A stretch of 14,943 nucleotides of DNA from contig JAEZAY010000037.1 in NCBI GenBank assembly GCA_023427575.1, positions 1 through 14,943 on the forward strand, given 5' to 3'. The position numbers and the translations under genes were made by a program. Position 1 is the stretch's first letter. The number at the start of each line of letters is the position of its first letter. This stretch comes from Bacteroidota bacterium (GTDB taxonomy: Bacteria; Bacteroidota; Bacteroidia; Chitinophagales; Chitinophagaceae). Shown in pieces: positions 14,194-14,943 of the stretch. Under the pieces are notes generated by a model that had not been told where the DNA came from, searched no databases, and was given only the letters and a program-made list of their open reading frames with translations.

Positions 14194-14787
14194 ATGGAAG
14201 TAGTTGAAAAAACCGATCTAATTCTGGCAGCCGCCATCCGGCGCTTCTCGTATTTCGGAATCCATAAAACAACATTATCGGAAATCGCGGAAGATCTGGG
14301 AATGACAAAGCAGGCGCTGTTGTACTACTATTCTGATAAACAGTCCCTGGTGGATGCGGTAAAGGAAAGTGTAACCAATGAATACATTCTGGCACTCGAC
14401 CGGGTGCTTTCACAGGATACCCGGGTGGAAGAAGCGCTGCATAATACCATCGCCGTTAAAAAGGAATTTGTGGGTCGTTATTTTATGCTCATGTCGCAGT
14501 TGATCTCCGATTATAATCTGAACGATCATGCGATTGCCTCAATAAAAAATGAGGTCCGCGACCGGGAAAGAAAAATGATAGTACGCCTTTTTGAAAAGGG
14601 CGTTGAAAGGGGTGAACTGCAACCGCTCGATGTTGTCAAAACCGCAGAACTTTTGCTCGATACCCTGCTTGCCTATTCCAACTGCATCCGCGATGAAAAA
14701 TTTCATCCGGATCCCCAGTTCATCGATGCCATTTTCCAGAAACAGCAGGACCTTATCGGCATCTTTTACAAAGCACTAAAGAAATAA
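14194..14787 (+). CDS. TetR-family transcriptional regulator (second of tandem pair)
   Basis: A 197-aa TetR/AcrR-type repressor. Two in-frame ATGs exist (14188 and 14194). A Shine-Dalgarno-like GGAAGG at 14181-14186 lies 1 base from the first and 7 from the second, so I place the start at 14194 (MEVVEKTD). The DNA-binding domain covers about residues 5-55, with KTTLSEIAEDLGMTKQALLY (25-44) and YYSDKQSL. The rest is a helical ligand-binding domain (FVGRYFMLMSQLI, RLFEKGVERGEL, AELLLDTLLAYSN). It is closely related to the preceding TetR gene. The dyad at 14139-14161 suggests autoregulation. An exported-protein gene begins 32 bases downstream, so this probably regulates an export or efflux operon, the commonest role of such TetR genes. 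Ligand unknown. Confidence 0.93.
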   Translation: MEVVEKTDLILAAAIRRFSYFGIHKTTLSEIAEDLGMTKQALLYYYSDKQSLVDAVKESVTNEYILALDRVLSQDTRVEEALHNTIAVKKEFVGRYFMLMSQLISDYNLNDHAIASIKNEVRDRERKMIVRLFEKGVERGELQPLDVVKTAELLLDTLLAYSNCIRDEKFHPDPQFIDAIFQKQQDLIGIFYKALKK

Positions 14788-14819
14788 ATCAAGATCAGAT
14801 ACAAGCAAAGTCAAAACAA

Positions 14820-14943
14820 ATGAATCATTCGGATAAATTCAAAACAGCTGTGATCCCGGTAAACCAGGGGCTTCTATTTAAATCAGCTTTTCTTCTTTCA
14901 GTTCTCCTGTTTACGCTGATAAATGTTAAAGCGCAAACTACAG
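14820..14943 (+). CDS. N-terminal fragment of an exported protein, cut by window edge
   Basis: Forty-one codons of a gene that continues past the window. After a polar start (MNHSDKFKTAVIPVNQ) comes a hydrophobic segment, LLFKSAFLLSVLLFTLINV (about 18-36), then K-A before Q-T-T, a typical signal peptidase I site (A-x-A-like, cleaving after Ala38). The protein is therefore secreted to the periplasm or outer membrane, and no lipobox is seen. It starts 32 bases after the second TetR gene with no terminator between, so the two are probably co-transcribed. A TolC-type outer-membrane efflux protein heading an RND pump operon would fit this position, but nothing in the visible residues proves it. 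Confidence 0.7.
   Translation, partial: MNHSDKFKTAVIPVNQGLLFKSAFLLSVLLFTLINVKAQTT

Noticed and set aside
1..14943. CRISPR arrays, insertion sequences, prophage or rRNA/tRNA genes
   Set aside because: I saw no regularly spaced direct repeats, transposase or integrase motifs, terminal inverted repeats or RNA-gene signatures.

Overview
The window looks like a Bacteroidota chromosome, probably the Chitinophagaceae/Sphingobacteriia side; the family level is inference. The evidence is a SusC/SusD pair, several lipoproteins with Bacteroidota-style lipoboxes, a Bacteroidota-type ECF sigma factor, AT-rich starts that mostly lack Shine-Dalgarno sequences, and one perfect TAnnTTTG promoter element. All genes lie on the + strand and coding density is high. 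No gap exceeds 200 bases, and I see no mobile element, CRISPR array, tRNA or rRNA.

Bases 1-11337 are most of a polysaccharide utilisation locus (PUL) for alpha-mannan, most likely fungal/yeast mannan. In order: the 3' part of a GH125 exo-alpha-1,6-mannosidase; a ROK-family sugar kinase lacking the usual zinc motif, followed by a strong terminator; a 186-base leader with nested inverted repeats; SusC; SusD; a SusE/F-like lipoprotein; a 39-base hairpin with a T-rich tail; a GH76 endo-alpha-1,6-mannanase lipoprotein; and a GH92 lipoprotein. A LacI-family repressor (11536-12549) is the likely regulator. Expected flow: GH76 cuts the alpha-1,6 backbone at the surface, SusD/SusE capture and SusC imports fragments, GH92 and GH125 trim them, and the ROK protein may phosphorylate released hexose.

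The most striking point is the GH92 active site. The family's catalytic-acid motif GNEPxHH reads G-N-Q-P-D-H-E, so the acid Glu is Gln594. From memory, the same Glu-to-Gln change occurs in the GH92 enzyme that hydrolyses mannose-1-phosphate-6-mannose (CcMan5). This GH92 is therefore predicted to remove phosphomannosyl caps of yeast mannan rather than ordinary alpha-mannosides.

Bases 12550-14943 are a separate regulatory segment. It holds a 61-aa protein resembling only the N-terminal cytoplasmic part of FecR-type anti-sigma factors, placed before an ECF sigma factor; then two tandem related TetR regulators; then the start of an exported protein (possibly a TolC-type efflux component, from context only). 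The PUL's SusC has no STN signalling domain, so this sigma factor is probably unrelated to mannan sensing.
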